A stretch of 64,000 bases of DNA from an uncultured Prevotellaceae bacterium (GCA_900318345.1 ONKD01000003.1:1-64000); one strand, 5' to 3'; positions 33,212 through 42,151 are shown, counted from the first letter of the stretch. Notes: generated from the letters alone by a model not told the origin. Numbers and translations are program-made.

Positions 33212-34339
33212 TCAAGACCCCTTGGCGTGGGCGATGATGTCGTCATAGACGGCAATCACCTTCTTGATGTCGAAGCGGCTCTCGGCCAGCTTGCGGCTCT
33301 CGATCGACATCTGCCGGCGCTGCTCCCGGCTGAGCTCGATGTAACGCTTGATGGCGTCAACGAGCGCAGGCACGCTCTTGGGCTCGATAAGGTAGCCGTT
33401 AACGCCGTCCACAACGGTCTCCTTGCAGCCATAGATGCTCGTGGTGATGATGGGCTTGCCACAGGAGCAGGCCTCCATGAGCGAGCGGTTCAGGCCCTCG
33501 CTGTAATAGGAGGGAATGGTGATGACACTGCCTGGGCGGCTGTACACCTCGAGCATGTTGCTGAAGGTGCCCAGGTACTCTATATAGCCTTGCTTGACGT
33601 CGTTCTCGACTTCCTCCTTGGTGATGTTGGACGACGCGTCGGGCGACCCGTCGGCAAAGGTGCCGATGGCTTGGAACTTGACTTGGCTGTACTGCTTTTT
33701 CACCTCCTTGGCCGCTTCGACAAAGATGCGGTAGCCTTTCTCGGCAATCATGCGGGCAATGAACACGAAAGTGATCTCCTGGGCATCGTTATCATAGAAC
33801 GGGTAGTTGCTGATGTTCACGCCCTCGCCGCCCTTGAGCCACAGGATTTTTTCCTTCTTGCACAAGCGCTTCTCTTGCAGGGTATTGTAATTACTCTCGT
33901 TGAGCACCATGATGTGCTGTGTACACTTCATGCTCAAGCGATACAGCGCCCTGGCGATGCGGGAACTCATGTCGTTGTGCGAGAAGGCATAGCCCAGGCC
34001 CGCCATCATGCACGAATTGGGTATTCCTAACAACTTGGCGGCAAATGCGCCATAGATATTGGGCTTGATGGTGTAATTGAACACATAGTCGGGCCGCTCT
34101 TTCTTGAAAATCTTGTACAGCTGCTTCAGGTAGCTCAGGTTGTCGATGATGCCTGTTGATGCCCTGTTGGCATAGATGGGAATCATCTTGGCGCCAGGGG
34201 GCATCTTCTTGAGGTCATCCACCATCCTCACGGGGCACACCAGGATCACTTCATGACCGCACTCCAAGAAGTGGCGGATGATGTCAATCCTGAAAACAGT
34301 GAGCCCAAAGGTGTTATTGTTATTGAATAAAATCTTCAT
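33212..34339 (-). CDS. Glycosyltransferase family 4
   Basis: A 375-residue GT-B enzyme that moves a sugar from a nucleotide donor to a lipid-linked or cell-surface glycan. The N-terminal acceptor domain starts with MKILFNNNNTFGLTVFRIDI, the donor domain holds FIARMIAEKGYRIFVEAAK, and the motif EGLNRSLMEACSCGKPII is the ExxxxxxxE region that holds the nucleotide sugar. No signal peptide or membrane segment, so it works at the cytoplasmic face. It starts 9 bp after a family 2 glycosyltransferase gene and forms an operon with it. Confidence 0.92.
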   Translation of the reverse strand: MKILFNNNNTFGLTVFRIDIIRHFLECGHEVILVCPVRMVDDLKKMPPGAKMIPIYANRASTGIIDNLSYLKQLYKIFKKERPDYVFNYTIKPNIYGAFAAKLLGIPNSCMMAGLGYAFSHNDMSSRIARALYRLSMKCTQHIMVLNESNYNTLQEKRLCKKEKILWLKGGEGVNISNYPFYDNDAQEITFVFIARMIAEKGYRIFVEAAKEVKKQYSQVKFQAIGTFADGSPDASSNITKEEVENDVKQGYIEYLGTFSNMLEVYSRPGSVITIPSYYSEGLNRSLMEACSCGKPIITTSIYGCKETVVDGVNGYLIEPKSVPALVDAIKRYIELSREQRRQMSIESRKLAESRFDIKKVIAVYDDIIAHAKGS

Positions 34340-34348
34340 GGGGCAGCA

Positions 34349-35152
34349 TTATTTACGGTTTTTAGCCTTGCGGTGGTAATGGTCATACATATTGGTGGGC
34401 ATCGCCCATTTAGCCATGGGCACAATCACGCTCTCGGGATAGTGCCACCACGGCAGATGGAACGCGCGGCAGATGCGCAGGCGCATCAACACCTCGTTGC
34501 GGCGGGCCTTGAAATTGCGCCGCCTGGTGGCATTGCGGTCGTCGCGCATCATGTAGAGCGGCTCCTCAAGGCAGTAGCCCTTGTACCCCTTGGTGTACAG
34601 TTTGAGCCACAGGTGCTGGTCCTCAAGCCTGAGCAGGTAGTCCGACACGGTATAGCCGCCAACGGCGCGATAGGCCTCGAGACGCATCAGCACCGGGGCG
34701 TGGCAGAAGGTCACTCCGTGCAGGAAATCAAGCCCCGTGGGGTTATTGTGTTGCTTGCCGCGCTTGAACTCGCCCTGCTCGTCAAAATAGATCATCGGGC
34801 AACTCACAAAGGCATACTCTGGATGCTCATCCAGGAAGTTGATTTCCTTCTCAAAGCGGTCGGGCAGCGAGATGTCATCACCGTCCATGCGGGCGACATA
34901 CTCGGTATCGGCCAGCTCCAGGCAGCGGTTCAGCGTGTGGTTCAAGCCCATGTTCTTCTCGTTCCTGATGAGGATGATGTTATCGTGTTGGGCAGCATAC
35001 TGGGCCGCCACCTCATAGGTGTTGTCGCTGGAGCCGTCCTCACACAGGATAATCTTGAAGTCCTGGTAGGTCTGAGCATATAGTGAATCCAGCGCCTCGA
35101 CCAGTGTGGGAGCGCAGTTGTAAATGCCTATAATTACCGAGATGCGTGCCAT
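34349..35152 (-). CDS. Glycosyltransferase family 2
   Basis: A 267-residue GT-A enzyme of family 2. The nucleotide-binding start is VIIGIYNCAPTLVEALDSL with CEDGSSDNT, and the metal-binding DxD is in RMDGDD near residue 90. It is soluble and probably adds one sugar during synthesis of a surface polysaccharide or O-antigen-like chain together with the downstream family 4 enzyme. These two genes stand alone, without the flippase or polymerase genes of a full capsule locus. Confidence 0.92.
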   Translation of the reverse strand: MARISVIIGIYNCAPTLVEALDSLYAQTYQDFKIILCEDGSSDNTYEVAAQYAAQHDNIILIRNEKNMGLNHTLNRCLELADTEYVARMDGDDISLPDRFEKEINFLDEHPEYAFVSCPMIYFDEQGEFKRGKQHNNPTGLDFLHGVTFCHAPVLMRLEAYRAVGGYTVSDYLLRLEDQHLWLKLYTKGYKGYCLEEPLYMMRDDRNATRRRNFKARRNEVLMRLRICRAFHLPWWHYPESVIVPMAKWAMPTNMYDHYHRKAKNRK

Positions 35153-35247
35153 TTTTTCAATCTTTTATTGGAGGTCTCGGGGCTGCCTGCTAGCCTGTTG
35201 TTGTGGGGTAACAATGGGCTGGGCGGATAGCCCACATTTCCAATTTA

Positions 35248-35255
35248 CAAAAGTA
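35248..35255 (-). promoter_or_regulatory. -7 box for the glycosyltransferase pair
   Basis: CAAAAGTA on the plus strand reads TACTTTTG on the minus strand. It lies 95 bp before the start; no clear -33 box. Confidence 0.35.
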
Positions 35256-35353
35256 GAAAAAAAAACACACATATTGGCCAGTTTGGTCAAAAAAGTGCCT
35301 GCGGCGGTATCCCGTGGGCCATGGCTTTGCTATGATTCCCGTGCGGTGTGATT

Positions 35354-35388
35354 GCAAAACAAGCATTGGACTTAGCGCCCAATGCTTG
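35354..35388 (-). terminator. Terminator of the rubredoxin-rubrerythrin operon
   Basis: Minus strand CAAGCATTGG / CCAATGCTTG with a 9-nt loop, followed by TTTTG. Confidence 0.8.
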
Positions 35389-35414
35389 TCGTCGGTTGAT
35401 GTGTACCGTGTGCT

Positions 35415-35966
35415 TTATTTCTTAAAGAAGCGGTTGTACAGGCCGGTGAAGCCCTGTCCGTGGCGAGCCTCGTCACGTGCCATCTCGTGAACAGTGTCGT
35501 GGATGGCATCGAGGTTCTGGGCCTTGGCCAGCTTAGCGATGCGGAACTTGTCCTCACAGGCGCCAGCCTCGGCTGCCATGCGTTTCTCAAGGTTGGTCTT
35601 GGTGTCCCAAACCACCTCGCCCAGCAGCTCGGCAAACTTGGCAGCATGCTCAGCCTCCTCAAAGGCATAGCGCTTAAAGGCCTCGGCCACCTCGGGATAG
35701 CCCTCGCGGTCGGCCTGGCGCGACATCGCCAGATACATGCCCACCTCAGAGCACTCGCCCTCAAAGTGTGCCTTCAAGCCAGCCAGGATTTCGGGGTCAA
35801 CACCCTTGGCAACACCGATGACATGCTCGGCGGCATAGGTTACCTCCTCGTCTTCCTTGAGTTCCTTGAACTTCTCGGCGGGTTGTTTACACTGCGGACA
35901 TTTCTCGGGCGGCGTGTCACCCTCATGAACATAACCACAAACGGTACAAATCCATTTTTTAGCCAT
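35415..35966 (-). CDS. Reverse rubrerythrin
   Basis: A 183-residue peroxide-reducing protein of anaerobes. The domain order is reversed compared with classical rubrerythrin: the rubredoxin domain comes first (about 1-36, iron ligands in [20 protein letters not shown]) and the di-iron four-helix bundle follows, with ligand sets [30 protein letters not shown] and [11 protein letters not shown]. It reduces hydrogen peroxide in the cytoplasm with electrons passed through rubredoxin. A stand-alone 37-residue rubredoxin gene lies 73 bp upstream on the same strand and is its likely electron donor. Confidence 0.93.
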   Translation of the reverse strand: MAKKWICTVCGYVHEGDTPPEKCPQCKQPAEKFKELKEDEEVTYAAEHVIGVAKGVDPEILAGLKAHFEGECSEVGMYLAMSRQADREGYPEVAEAFKRYAFEEAEHAAKFAELLGEVVWDTKTNLEKRMAAEAGACEDKFRIAKLAKAQNLDAIHDTVHEMARDEARHGQGFTGLYNRFFKK

Positions 35967-36039
35967 AATTTCTCTAGTTATTAAGTTGTAAGTTTTAAGT
36001 TAAACAGATGTTTTCTTGAATGAATTAAGATTGAGCGCG

Positions 36040-36153
36040 TTACTCGGTCACCTCCTCAAAATCCTCGGGACCAACGCCGCACAGCGGGCACTCTTCGGGC
36101 GGTGTGTCACCCTCATGGATGTAACCGCACACTACACATTTCCATTTCTTCAT
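36040..36153 (-). CDS. Minimal stand-alone rubredoxin, 37 residues
   Basis: A short gene that begins [20 protein letters not shown] and continues [17 protein letters not shown] before TAA. It carries the two CxxC knuckles of a rubredoxin iron site (Cys6/Cys9 and Cys22/Cys25) and closely copies the first 36 residues of the neighbouring rubrerythrin. Ordinary rubredoxins have about 52 residues, so this one is trimmed to the metal-binding core. The gene has a good promoter upstream (36201-36233) and shares the terminator after the rubrerythrin gene, so the two form an operon. It probably arose by duplication of the rubrerythrin domain and could carry electrons to it. Confidence 0.85.
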   Translation of the reverse strand: MKKWKCVVCGYIHEGDTPPEECPLCGVGPEDFEEVTE

Positions 36154-36200
36154 TGTCGCGAATTGTTTTAGATGGTTAATAAAAAGATTTTTACTGGTTA

Positions 36201-36233
36201 CAAAGTTAAACCAATGAAACCCTATTTTCCAAA
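36201..36233 (-). promoter_or_regulatory. Promoter of the rubredoxin-rubrerythrin operon
   Basis: Minus strand: -33 TTTG (36230-36233) and -7 TAACTTTG (36201-36208), 21 nt apart, 47 bp upstream of the rubredoxin start. Confidence 0.6.
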
Positions 36234-36290
36234 TTTTTTATTGTTTTTTATGAAAATTTCCCACCGCTCCCTCCCTTCCCTCCGCCCAAT

Positions 36291-36450
36291 CCGTCCCATC
36301 CGCCCCGTCCGTCCCATCCGCCCCGTCCGTCCCATCCGCCCCGTCCTGTGTGCGGTGGCACCGCCACCGCCGCCCCATTCTCTCCGTCCCTTCCGTTTTT
36401 TCCGTCCCATCCGCTCCGTCCCGTATGCGGTGGCGCTGCCACCGCCGCAT
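36291..36450. repeat. GC-rich 18-bp tandem repeat with two matching hairpins
   Basis: CCGTCCCATCCGCCCCGT is repeated about three times at 36291-36342, with a partial copy near 36401. Each block is followed by a hairpin with the same 8-bp stem, GCGGTGGC/GCCACCGC, but a different loop, ACC at 36352-36370 and GCT at 36427-36445. No believable protein is encoded; the spacer from 36154 to 36567 holds only this, the promoter and the hairpin at 36502. Confidence 0.75.
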
Positions 36451-36501
36451 GCAGGACAAGAAGTGAAGAAACTTTGGGCAGGAATCCTTTTCCAGAGAAT
36501 C

Positions 36502-36541
36502 GAGTAGTGGCAACCCCAGCACAAGGGGGCTGCCACTACTC
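36502..36541 (-). terminator. Hairpin after LRR-dockerin gene 2
   Basis: Arms GAGTAGTGGCA and TGCCACTACTC, extended inside by a CCCC/GGGG pair. It lies 27 bp past the stop codon on the minus strand. No T run is present. Confidence 0.5.
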
Positions 36542-36567
36542 CAAATATCTTAAACAAATAATGCTAA

Positions 36568-39500
36568 TCAGAAGCTTCTAAGCTGCTTCTTGCTTGACTC
36601 GGTTGGCACGATTGACTTAGACAAATCTTTCAATTTATTCAAGTCATCTTGGGTCAACTCAATGCCATTGGCGTTACCATTCAAGAGCAGGTCGATGAGG
36701 TCGGTCACGTCGTCAATCGATACCCTCCCGTCGGTGTTCACATCGGCTCCAGCATTTCCACTGCCAGTGCCGTTCAGCAAAATATCAATCAAGTCGGTCA
36801 CATCGTCAATCGAGACCCTGCCGTCACCATTCACATCACCGCGCACAGTTGTCGCATAGTAGTCAACCCAACTGCTGCCGTTATACTGCTTGGGCTTCCA
36901 GTACTTGTTGCTGGCGGTAGTGATCTGGGCAGCAGTCATCGAGTTGTTCTCACCCGTGTTGTAAATGACGCGGAAGGTGCCTGGGTTGCTGGCAGTGCGA
37001 GTGGGCAGGCTGTTCACGAGGGTCGTCATGCCATTACCACTGATCTTGTTCTTGTAGCAGTAGAGCGTAGTCAATGCGCTGCATCCCGACACGTTCAATG
37101 AGGTCAACTGATTGTTGTAGCAAAATAACTCTTCCAGATTTGATCTACCAGTCAAATTAAGCGAAGTGAGCTTATTGTTATGGCAATCAATATGTCGTAT
37201 TGATGATTGATTGGCTAGAATGAGTGATGTTAATTGATTATCTGTACAACCTAAAGACCATAGATCCTTACAGTTTTGAAGATTGAGTGATGTGAGTTTG
37301 TTACCACTACATTGTAAAAATTGAAGGTCAGTATTGCTCGACAAGTTAAGTGATGTTAGTTGATTATCACTGCAGCTTAATGTGTTTAATGAGAGGTTTG
37401 ATACATTAAGTGTTGCTAATTTGTTCTCACAACAATCGAGATCAAAAAGTTCGGTGCAACCAGTAAGATTGAGTGTAGTCAATTCATTATTACTGCAATA
37501 GAGTAAAACAAGGTTAGTGCAGCCTGTGGCATTTAGAGTGGTCAAAGCATTTCTAGTGCAATCAAGGCTACTCAACACAGTGCAGCTTGAAACATCGAGT
37601 GTTGTCAATGCATTATTATAGCAATACAATGTACCCAGTTGGGAGCACCTCTCAACATTGAGTGTTGTCAGAGCATTGAAGGTGCAGTCTAGTGATGTTA
37701 ACTGCGTGCAGTCGTGAAGATTGAGGGTGGTTAACCTGCTGTTGCCCATGATGGTTGCATCGTTCAATTGCGGGTTGTTGTAGCACAAGAGTTCAGTCAA
37801 CTTGTTCTTGTCGGTTACCGTAAGCGAGGTTAGTTTAGTACCACTGCAGTACAGCTTTTCCAGGTTGCTCATGTTGCTTACGTTGAGGCTGGCAATGGAT
37901 GTGTTGTAACAATAGAACGTCTTTAACGCGGTCAAATTAGCTTGGTTTGTGATGTTGGTCAGGTTGGGGTTTGGCGCACAGTCCAGGTAGGTCAATGCGG
38001 TGGTGCCTGACAGATCAAGCGTGGTGAAGGTGTTGTTGTTTCCATAGCACCGCAAATCTTGCAGCGCTGGGCAATCCGTCACGTTTAACGTCCCCAGCTT
38101 ATTAGAGTAGCAGTAGAGCGTTGTCAGTGCTGGGCAGTTGTTGCTGGCGAGGTACTTCAGGGCCGTGTTGTTGGTGACTGTGAGCGTCGTCATTTGAGGG
38201 TTGCTGTAGCAATAGAGTTCAGTCAACTTGCTCTTGTTGGTTATCGTGAGCGAGGTCAACTTAGTATTATTGCAGTACAGCTTTTCCAGGTTGCTCATGT
38301 TGCTTACGTTGAGACTGGCAATGGATGTGTCAAAACAATAGAACGTCTTTAACGCGGTCAAATCGGCTTGGTTGGTGATGCTGGTCAGGTTGGGGCTAGG
38401 TGCACAGTCCAGGTAGGTCAATGCGGTGGTACCTGACAGATTAAGCGTGGTGAAGGTGTTGTTGCTTCCATAGCACCGCAAATCTTGCAGTGCTGGGCAA
38501 TTCGTCACGTTTAATGTCCCCAGCTTATTAGAGTAGCAGCTGAGCGTCGTCAGTGACGTGCAGTTGTTGCACAACAAGGTCGTTAAAGCCGAGTTGCCGT
38601 AAACTTTGATTGTTGTCACCTGTGGGTTGTCGTAAGCATAGATAGTAGTCAGCTCGCTCTTGTTGGTCACCGTGAGCGAGGTCAGTTGGTTGGCATGGCA
38701 GAACAGACTTTTCAGGTTGGGCATGCTATTGACGGCACTTAGGCTGGTCAGTGCACAATAGTGGCAATATAAATATTGAAGAGCCGTGCAGTTTGCTAGA
38801 CCCGTAATTGCGCCTAGGTTAGTATTATACGAGCAGTTTAGGCTCTTCAACGCTGTGCAGCCAGTGACGTTGAACGAAGTGAGATTGTTATCGTTGCATA
38901 CCAAATCCGTCAAGTTAGTCTTGTAGTTGACATCTAGACTGCTGAAATTACAGTTTTCACAGATCAGTCTAGTGATGGCGCTGCAATCGGCCAGGCCAGT
39001 GATTTGGGTTAGGTTTGCATTATTTTGGCACCGCAGTTCTTGCAATCCAGTACAGCCTGTCACGTTGAGCGATGTCAGAGCGTTTCCATAGCAGTCCAAA
39101 TTTGTCAAATTAGTATTGCCCAGGACACGTATATCCTTCAGCTGGGTCTTGTTTGTAACCAAGAGTGAGGTCAGTTGGTTGTTGCGTGCCCATAGCGTGC
39201 CCAGGTTAGTCATATTGTTGACACCACTCAGGGTGGTGATGGCGCAGTCCTCGCAGTCGAGATAGGTAATGGCGGTGCAATCAGCCAAGCCAGTGATCCT
39301 GGATAGGTTTGGATTCTCGTAACACCGCAAATCGGTCAATGCAGTGCAGTTCGTAACACCTAGTCCAGTCAGGGCATTTCTATAGCATTTAAGTGTTGTC
39401 AATCTAGTGTTGCCTTCGACGATCAAGGAGGACAACTTGCTTTTGTTGGTGATTGTGAGCGAGGTCAATCTGTTGTTATTGGCATACACTGTCTCGATGT

Positions 39501-40161
39501 TGCTCAGGCTGTTCAAGGCACTCAAGTCTGAGATCTTGCAGTCACAGCAGTCGAGATAGGTCAGGGCGGAGCAATCAGCCAGGCCGGTGATGCTGGAAAG
39601 GTAGGGAGTTTCGTAGCATTTGATTGTCTTTAAAGCTGTACAACCAGTGACATTAAGTGAAGAATTAATAGGACCGTTTGCGCCAGTCCGATAGCAGTTA
39701 AGTGTGTGTAGTGATTTACAGTTCGATACATCGATTTGACAAAGTCGCTTAAGATCGTCAATATTGAGCGTGGTATATGAATTATTAGCGCAATATAGAT
39801 AAACAAGATTTGAACAATTACTTATATCAAGTGAAGTCATTCCATTCCCTGAACAGTCCAAATCTTCTAATTGAGTATTAGAGTTGAGATTTAGCCAGCT
39901 GAGATTATTGTCAGAACAATCCAGGGATGTCAAGGCTGTAAAGTATTTGATTCCTTGTAACGATGATATGTATTGCCGGGACACGTCAAGCCTTGTCCTA
40001 GAGTTGAGCTGGGCGGTTGTGATGTAGCCACTTGGATACAATGAGAGCAGGAAACTGCGGAAGTTCGCATCAGGGAAGTTGGTGGAATTGATGGTGACAT
40101 CCGCCTGTGCTGCAAGGCCTGACAGCAGCACAATCAATAGAGGTAATAATAATTTTTTCAT
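36568..40161 (-). CDS. Large secreted leucine-rich-repeat protein with dockerin repeats
   Basis: A 1,197-residue secreted protein: signal peptide (about 1-20), an N-terminal cap with DANFRSFLLS, then some forty short LRRs of the form LTSLNVTGCTAL..LYCYNN (about 50-1060) with regular Cys positions, and two dockerin repeats (GDVNGDGRVSIDDVTDLID and a close copy) near 1090-1160. Unlike the other two dockerin proteins of the window it has about 34 extra residues after the dockerin, ending KKQLRSF. Inside the LRR array about 142 residues are duplicated nearly exactly. LRRs of this type mediate binding to other cells or proteins. Promoter and leader tail match those of LRR-dockerin gene 1. Confidence 0.88.
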   Translation of the reverse strand: MKKLLLPLLIVLLSGLAAQADVTINSTNFPDANFRSFLLSLYPSGYITTAQLNSRTRLDVSRQYISSLQGIKYFTALTSLDCSDNNLSWLNLNSNTQLEDLDCSGNGMTSLDISNCSNLVYLYCANNSYTTLNIDDLKRLCQIDVSNCKSLHTLNCYRTGANGPINSSLNVTGCTALKTIKCYETPYLSSITGLADCSALTYLDCCDCKISDLSALNSLSNIETVYANNNRLTSLTITNKSKLSSLIVEGNTRLTTLKCYRNALTGLGVTNCTALTDLRCYENPNLSRITGLADCTAITYLDCEDCAITTLSGVNNMTNLGTLWARNNQLTSLLVTNKTQLKDIRVLGNTNLTNLDCYGNALTSLNVTGCTGLQELRCQNNANLTQITGLADCSAITRLICENCNFSSLDVNYKTNLTDLVCNDNNLTSFNVTGCTALKSLNCSYNTNLGAITGLANCTALQYLYCHYCALTSLSAVNSMPNLKSLFCHANQLTSLTVTNKSELTTIYAYDNPQVTTIKVYGNSALTTLLCNNCTSLTTLSCYSNKLGTLNVTNCPALQDLRCYGSNNTFTTLNLSGTTALTYLDCAPSPNLTSITNQADLTALKTFYCFDTSIASLNVSNMSNLEKLYCNNTKLTSLTITNKSKLTELYCYSNPQMTTLTVTNNTALKYLASNNCPALTTLYCYSNKLGTLNVTDCPALQDLRCYGNNNTFTTLDLSGTTALTYLDCAPNPNLTNITNQANLTALKTFYCYNTSIASLNVSNMSNLEKLYCSGTKLTSLTVTDKNKLTELLCYNNPQLNDATIMGNSRLTTLNLHDCTQLTSLDCTFNALTTLNVERCSQLGTLYCYNNALTTLDVSSCTVLSSLDCTRNALTTLNATGCTNLVLLYCSNNELTTLNLTGCTELFDLDCCENKLATLNVSNLSLNTLSCSDNQLTSLNLSSNTDLQFLQCSGNKLTSLNLQNCKDLWSLGCTDNQLTSLILANQSSIRHIDCHNNKLTSLNLTGRSNLEELFCYNNQLTSLNVSGCSALTTLYCYKNKISGNGMTTLVNSLPTRTASNPGTFRVIYNTGENNSMTAAQITTASNKYWKPKQYNGSSWVDYYATTVRGDVNGDGRVSIDDVTDLIDILLNGTGSGNAGADVNTDGRVSIDDVTDLIDLLLNGNANGIELTQDDLNKLKDLSKSIVPTESSKKQLRSF

Positions 40162-40233
40162 AAGCTCAAAGTGTTGCCTCCTTAGTCCCTCGAATTTGGC
40201 ATTTTAAGTATCAGTAGAAAAGCGCAGGGACTT
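40162..40233 (-). promoter_or_regulatory. Conserved leader tail with helix and distant AGGAGG
   Basis: AGTCCC (40227-40232) can pair with GGGACT (40184-40189); AGGAGG (40177-40182) follows, 15 nt before the ATG. The words AAGTCCCTGCGCTTT, AATGCC and CTTTG are at the same places as in the leader of LRR-dockerin gene 1. Confidence 0.7.
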
Positions 40234-40323
40234 AGTTTGCCAATGCAATGACAACGCGCCTTCGTTTAGTTATTAGTAATTTCATCGAGATGCTGGGTGG
40301 TTTTTCCATCACAACGCCCGCCA

Positions 40324-40354
40324 CAAAGTTAGCATAAAAAAGCAGAAAAACAAA
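40324..40354 (-). promoter_or_regulatory. Promoter of LRR-dockerin gene 2
   Basis: Minus strand: -33 TTTG (40351-40354), 19-nt spacer ending in TGCTTTTTTATGC, -7 TAACTTTG (40324-40331). The predicted leader is about 155 nt long. Confidence 0.7.
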
Positions 40355-40491
40355 AGTAAGGCCCCAAATCTTTAAAAAAATAGCAATTGACGGTATTTTC
40401 ATTCCATCAATGCTTTAAAAAGGCAGGTAATAAGATAAGTCTTGTTGATGGGCGGGTGGCCGCGAGAAACGCAAAACAACACGGACTGAAG

Positions 40492-40529
40492 AAAAAAGGA
40501 GGGCAGGTGCCCTTGTGGTGCCCGCCCTC
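40492..40529 (-). terminator. Terminator of the aminopeptidase gene
   Basis: On the minus strand a 13-position stem (GAGGGC and GGTGCC arms, one mismatch) with a 5-nt loop is followed by six T (complement of 40492-40497). Confidence 0.75.
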
Positions 40530-40582
40530 GTGAAGTTTTTCATTGTTTACCTATCCCCTTTAAGTCATATAGAGGGGACTTT

Positions 40583-41986
40583 TTATCTGTTGGCAGCCAT
40601 GAAGTCCTCGACATCCTGGGGATGGTAGGGGATGCGCTTCTCGCCCAGGAAGCGGCAGCCGTCGGCGGTGATGAGGATGTCATCCTCGATGCGGATGCCA
40701 CCAAAGTCCTTATAGGTCTCGAGCTTGTCAAAGTTGAGGAACTCGGCGCAGTGGCCGCTGGCACGCCAGTCGTCGATGAGGGCGGGGATGAAATAGATGC
40801 CAGGCTCGTCGGTCACGACAAAGCCTTCTTGCAGGCGGCGGCCCATGCGCAGGGCATTGGTGCCGAACTGCTCCAGGTTGGGACGGGTTTCCTCGTCAAA
40901 GCCGACATAGATCTGTCCCAAGCCTTCCATGTCGTGAACGTCCATACCCATCATGTGTCCCAGACCGTGAGGCAAGAACATAGCGTGAGCACCGGCGGCA
41001 ACAGCCTCGTCAACGTCGCCCTTCATCAGGCCCAGCTCCTTGAGGCGCTCGGTCATCAGGCGGCACACGGCCATGTGAACGTCCATATATTTCATGCTAG
41101 GCTTGGAAATACCCAATGCCAAGTCATGGCTCTCCTCGACAATGCTGTAGATCTCGAGTTGGCGCTGGTCATACTTGCCCGTAACGGGCATGGTACGGGT
41201 GTTGTCGCTGCAATAGAACTCCATCGTCTCGGCACCGCAGTCACACAGTGCCAACCTGCCGGCCTCGAGGGGAGCCATCGAGGGGTTGCCGTGCATGATC
41301 TCGCCATGCTGCGAGAAGATGGTGGCGAAGCTCACCTTGGCGCCATAGCTCTCGGCAATGCCGTCCACCTGGCCACCGATGTATTTCTCGGTGACGCCCG
41401 GCTTGATGAGGCGCATGGCGGTGGTGTGCATCATGTAGCCCACCTCGGCAGCGCGCTCGAGTTCGGCAATCTCCTCGGCGGTCTTGACCGAACGCATGTT
41501 GATGACCGCCATGCGCAGGTCGTGGGACACGGCCTCGGCCTGTTTGTCAGGGTGGATGCCCAGCAAGTCCATGATCTGTATCTTGGTGTCGTGGCGGTAG
41601 GGTGGCAGGAAATGGATGCGGCGGCCCTTGGCACGCGCCTCGTCACAGATGACCTGCAACTGTTTCATGGGCGCTGAGTGGGCCACGCCCACCTGAGCAG
41701 CCATGTCGGCCACGCTATCGACCGAACCATACCACACGATATCCTCGATGTCGATGTCATCGCCCACGAGGGTCTCGATGTTGTTATCAATGTCAATGAC
41801 ACCCACCAGGCCGTCGCGCTGCTGACCAAAGTAGTACAGGAACGAGGAATCCTGGCGGAATGGATAATAAGCGTTGTTAGGATAGTTGCACGGTGACTCA
41901 TTGTTGCCAAAAAGCAGGATCACGCCGTCGCCCACCCGCTTTTTTAACTCGTCACGTCTCTCTTGATAGGTTTCTTTCTTGAACAT
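40583..41986 (-). CDS. Xaa-Pro aminopeptidase (aminopeptidase P, M24B)
   Basis: The start at 41986 (MFKKETYQERRDELKKRV) matches the usual beginning of the family; an in-frame ATG at 42001 would add only five residues. The 467-residue cytoplasmic enzyme removes an N-terminal residue before proline. It has the N-terminal creatinase-like domain (about 1-140) and the pita-bread catalytic domain. The two metal ions are held by the Asp in CDCGAETMEF, the Asp in CSDNTRTMPV, the His in HGLGHMMGMDVHD, the Glu in TDEPGIYF and the Glu in GIRIEDDILIT. It is transcribed alone. Confidence 0.93.
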   Translation of the reverse strand: MFKKETYQERRDELKKRVGDGVILLFGNNESPCNYPNNAYYPFRQDSSFLYYFGQQRDGLVGVIDIDNNIETLVGDDIDIEDIVWYGSVDSVADMAAQVGVAHSAPMKQLQVICDEARAKGRRIHFLPPYRHDTKIQIMDLLGIHPDKQAEAVSHDLRMAVINMRSVKTAEEIAELERAAEVGYMMHTTAMRLIKPGVTEKYIGGQVDGIAESYGAKVSFATIFSQHGEIMHGNPSMAPLEAGRLALCDCGAETMEFYCSDNTRTMPVTGKYDQRQLEIYSIVEESHDLALGISKPSMKYMDVHMAVCRLMTERLKELGLMKGDVDEAVAAGAHAMFLPHGLGHMMGMDVHDMEGLGQIYVGFDEETRPNLEQFGTNALRMGRRLQEGFVVTDEPGIYFIPALIDDWRASGHCAEFLNFDKLETYKDFGGIRIEDDILITADGCRFLGEKRIPYHPQDVEDFMAANR

Positions 41987-42027
41987 AAGTGATAAATGCA
42001 TTTAAAAGGTTGATGTTTCGATAGGGG

Positions 42028-42035
42028 CAAAGATA
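42028..42035 (-). promoter_or_regulatory. -7 box for the aminopeptidase gene
   Basis: Reads TATCTTTG on the minus strand, 41 bp upstream of the chosen start. No good -33 box. Confidence 0.45.
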
Positions 42036-42151
42036 ATTAAAAGATTTTATTCAATGGCGGTCGGCAACGAGTTTTTGCCGATTTCAAGTGGTGTTTCCAC
42101 CGCGGAATCACCACCAAGAGAAAAAAATGGGAACTTTTTTTGCCAAAACGC

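Noticed and set aside
36172..36507. Reading frame of 111 codons with Arg-Pro-Ile repeats
   Set aside because: It is the translation of the 18-bp GC-rich repeat and hairpins, has no promoter on that strand and looks non-coding.
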